A DNA stretch of 6,711 bases from Promethearchaeota archaeon (GTDB lineage: Archaea; Asgardarchaeota; Lokiarchaeia; Sigynarchaeales; SOKP01). Below, in pieces: positions 5,604 to 6,711 of this stretch. The notes beneath the pieces are model-generated. The model made no database searches and had not been told where the DNA came from. It was given only the letters and a program-made list of their open reading frames with translations. The stretch spans positions 1-6,711 of the forward strand of contig JAHLWT010000230.1 of NCBI GenBank assembly GCA_019057775.1. Reading direction: 5' to 3'. How positions within the stretch are numbered: position 1 is the stretch's first letter; each line of letters starts with the position of its first letter. The position numbers were made by a program, and so were the translations under genes.

Positions 5604-5858
5604 TTATTTATCACCCAAATAGATTTTATTAATAATTTCTTGATGTTTAGAAATAAATTCAAAATTGATATCATCTCTCTTTAAAAAAATATCAGTAAAT
5701 GCTTTTATTATTGTTTCTAAATCTTTTATGTAAGAAGGCCCATTACAATCTAAAAACTCTCTAATATTTGATACATGCCATTTTTTTGCTTGATCTTCAC
5801 TTAATTTAATCCCCTTCATAATAGGATAATTATTATTCCCCCATTTACCTCTCGCCAT
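5604..5858 (-). CDS. Unrecognised 84-residue protein, second gene of the J-domain operon
   Basis: This small soluble protein has no recognisable motif. It begins with a basic, Gly/Asn-rich MARGKWGNNNY segment and continues as several predicted helices (around LSEDQAKKWHVSNIREFL, YIKDLETIIKAFTDIFL and FEFISKHQEIINKIYL). The ATG at 5858 is supported by AGGTGAT six bases upstream, a close match to the archaeal anti-Shine-Dalgarno. It lies 16 bases after the J-domain gene and abuts the winged-helix gene with no gap, so all three are clearly one transcription unit. A role as adaptor or subunit for the neighbouring DNA-binding proteins is plausible only from context. Confidence 0.72.
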   Translation of the reverse strand: MARGKWGNNNYPIMKGIKLSEDQAKKWHVSNIREFLDCNGPSYIKDLETIIKAFTDIFLKRDDINFEFISKHQEIINKIYLGDK

Positions 5859-5874
5859 TTTTTAATCACCTAAA

Positions 5875-6399
5875 TTATGCATAAATCTCCATTAAATATT
5901 GATAAGATTGGTAAACTTCTTGAAATTCCTTTCCAGCTTTATCTAAGTGCTTATTTAAATCGGGATGAGTTTCCTTCGCTTTCTTTCTGAATGCACTTTT
6001 TACTATGGCTCTGCTAAGATGTTCTGGATGCACCCCTAAAATGCTATACGATTTAAAATATTTGAGAATTGCATGTATTTTTTCTTGTTTAGTTGTACCC
6101 CAGAGACTAAATTTTCGTCTAATCAATGAAATATCCTTAAATGAAAGGTTTCGGATGTAGGTTTCAAAATCCCCCTGTAGTAAAACCTTTTTAATTTCTG
6201 CTCTTATTTCAGGATATCGATATAAATCATATTCTTCTTGGATATATTTATAGACTGTTGAAGTAGATTTTTTAATAACCTTAGCGATTTCTTTAACAGA
6301 ATCACCAGACATATAACATTCATAGAGATATTCTTTAAAGGTTTTATTGGAATCGCTTCCAAGCATTGCTTCACACCATTCATTTTCATTTAACATCAT
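5875..6399 (-). CDS. HTH - SAP-like - J-domain fusion protein (HPD motif intact)
   Basis: The 174-residue protein has three parts. Residues about 20-60 form a helix-turn-helix resembling resolvase/sigma-type HTHs: a helix in YLYECYMSGDSVKEIAKVI, a turn, and a recognition helix in KSTSTVYKYIQEEYD. Residues about 85-115 (LSFKDISLIRRKF, then GTTKQEKIHAILKYF) resemble a SAP-type DNA-binding helix-extended loop-helix. Residues about 117-174 match a J domain: YSILGV, a basic helix II with KSAFRKKAKE, the diagnostic HPD at 145-147, and helix III with FQEVYQSYQYLM. The HPD stimulates the ATPase of a DnaK/Hsp70 partner. A J domain at the C-terminus of a small DNA-binding protein is unusual. This is the first gene of a three-gene operon and is headed by palindromic repeats that it may bind itself. 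ATG 6399 or the adjacent ATG 6396 may be used; GAGTGAT lies just upstream. Confidence 0.83.
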   Translation of the reverse strand: MMLNENEWCEAMLGSDSNKTFKEYLYECYMSGDSVKEIAKVIKKSTSTVYKYIQEEYDLYRYPEIRAEIKKVLLQGDFETYIRNLSFKDISLIRRKFSLWGTTKQEKIHAILKYFKSYSILGVHPEHLSRAIVKSAFRKKAKETHPDLNKHLDKAGKEFQEVYQSYQYLMEIYA

Positions 6400-6404
6400 T
6401 TTTT

Positions 6405-6447
6405 ATCACTCTCACTTTTTTATTTTTTATGTTAACTTATAATATAG
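6405..6447 (-). promoter_or_regulatory. Promoter and ribosome-binding site of the J-domain operon
   Basis: On the - strand a TATA-like TATATTATAA (6447-6438) is centred about 43 bases before the ATG at 6399. A start about 25 bases on would give a short leader containing GAGTGAT (6411-6405). Two GTTAAC palindromes (6431-6436 and 6452-6457) flank the TATA box, so a bound protein there should block transcription. Confidence 0.5.
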
Positions 6448-6589
6448 TAAAGTTAACTTAAGTATTTAAATGTTTTGATTAAGTTAACTTATAAAATAAT
6501 ATTGAAATTTAATTCTTCTTTTAATCAACCTATAATATATAAATTAACATAAACAGTTAAATCTTGATTAGGTTAACCTATATAATGAT
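6429..6589. repeat. Iteron/operator-like array of GTTAAC-centred repeats
   Basis: Four exact GTTAAC cores start at 6431, 6452, 6483 and 6572, with a degenerate fifth (ATCAACCTATAA) at 6524. Two are perfect 12-bp palindromes: TAAGTTAACTTA (6480-6491) and TAGGTTAACCTA (6569-6580). The stretches 6473-6500 and 6562-6589 match over 28 bases at 23 positions, both with TTGATTA before and a TATA-rich tail after the core. Four of five copies continue into YTATA in the same direction, so they are direct repeats of palindromes, as in plasmid iterons or repressor arrays. Core spacings are 21, 31, 41 and 48 bases, the first three close to whole helical turns. Confidence 0.7.
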
Positions 6590-6711
6590 AAATAAGAATT
6601 ATACTGAAAATTAAACTAAGAATATTTTGATGGAATTTTATAACCAAAATTCGAAAATTTTAGGTTAGATTGAAGATATTAATAATTTCAAAAGAAAACC
6701 AAATTTACCAG
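6590..6711. other. AT-rich non-coding end of the window
   Basis: No supported gene is present. A + strand frame from a TTG at 6669 runs out of the window (LKILIISKENQIYQ) and could be the start of a divergent gene, but it is too short to judge. Confidence 0.3.

Noticed and set aside
6204..6389. Open - strand frame of 61 codons inside the J-domain gene
   Set aside because: It is out of frame with the well-supported HTH-J protein and has no features of its own.

Overview
The window is strongly AT-rich and reads like archaeal accessory DNA, probably part of a plasmid, integrated element or provirus. The archaeal signs are TATA-like boxes about 26 bases before a start codon (a leaderless promoter before the 46-residue ribbon-helix-helix gene), ribosome-binding sites of the GAGGT and GGTGAT type, T-tract terminators without stems, and a small archaeal-style ribbon-helix-helix protein. 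The exact lineage cannot be read from this sequence. There are no rRNA, tRNA, CRISPR or intact transposon genes, and no metabolic genes. Almost every recognisable protein binds or processes nucleic acid.

Layout. (1) 1-411, + strand: the 3' end of a winged-helix DNA-binding protein, cut by the window edge. (2) 714-1265, + strand: a stand-alone DEDDh (DnaQ-type) 3'-5' exonuclease. (3) 3619 down to 1388, - strand: a three-gene operon of a 46-residue ribbon-helix-helix protein, a 410-residue ParB-like protein carrying a CPxC motif inside a long coiled coil (like the Rad50 zinc hook), and an unrecognised 290-residue protein. (4) 3884-3950, + strand: a candidate small structured RNA with twin GC-rich hairpins, its own TATA box and a T-tract end. 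(5) 4733 down to 3957, - strand: a DUF3800 protein. A 24-bp imperfect direct repeat lies on both sides of blocks 4 and 5. (6) 4734-5201: a long non-coding stretch. (7) 6399 down to 5202, - strand: a three-gene operon headed by an unusual fusion of a helix-turn-helix, a SAP-like segment and a C-terminal J domain with an intact HPD motif. It is followed by an unknown 84-residue protein and a winged-helix protein with a basic linker. (8) 6400-6590: a cluster of GTTAAC-centred palindromic direct repeats overlapping the promoter of block 7, resembling iterons or an operator array.

How it may fit together (inference). Block 3 looks like a DNA-segregation or DNA-organisation cassette without an adjacent ParA. 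Blocks 7 and 8 look like an autoregulated initiator or regulator module, in which the repeats bind the first gene's product and its J domain could recruit DnaK, as plasmid initiators such as P1 RepA use DnaJ/DnaK. The DUF3800 and RNA block could be a defence or accessory cassette. The strongest leads are the ParB zinc hook with its A14 tract, the HTH-J-domain fusion beside the repeat array, and the twin-hairpin RNA.
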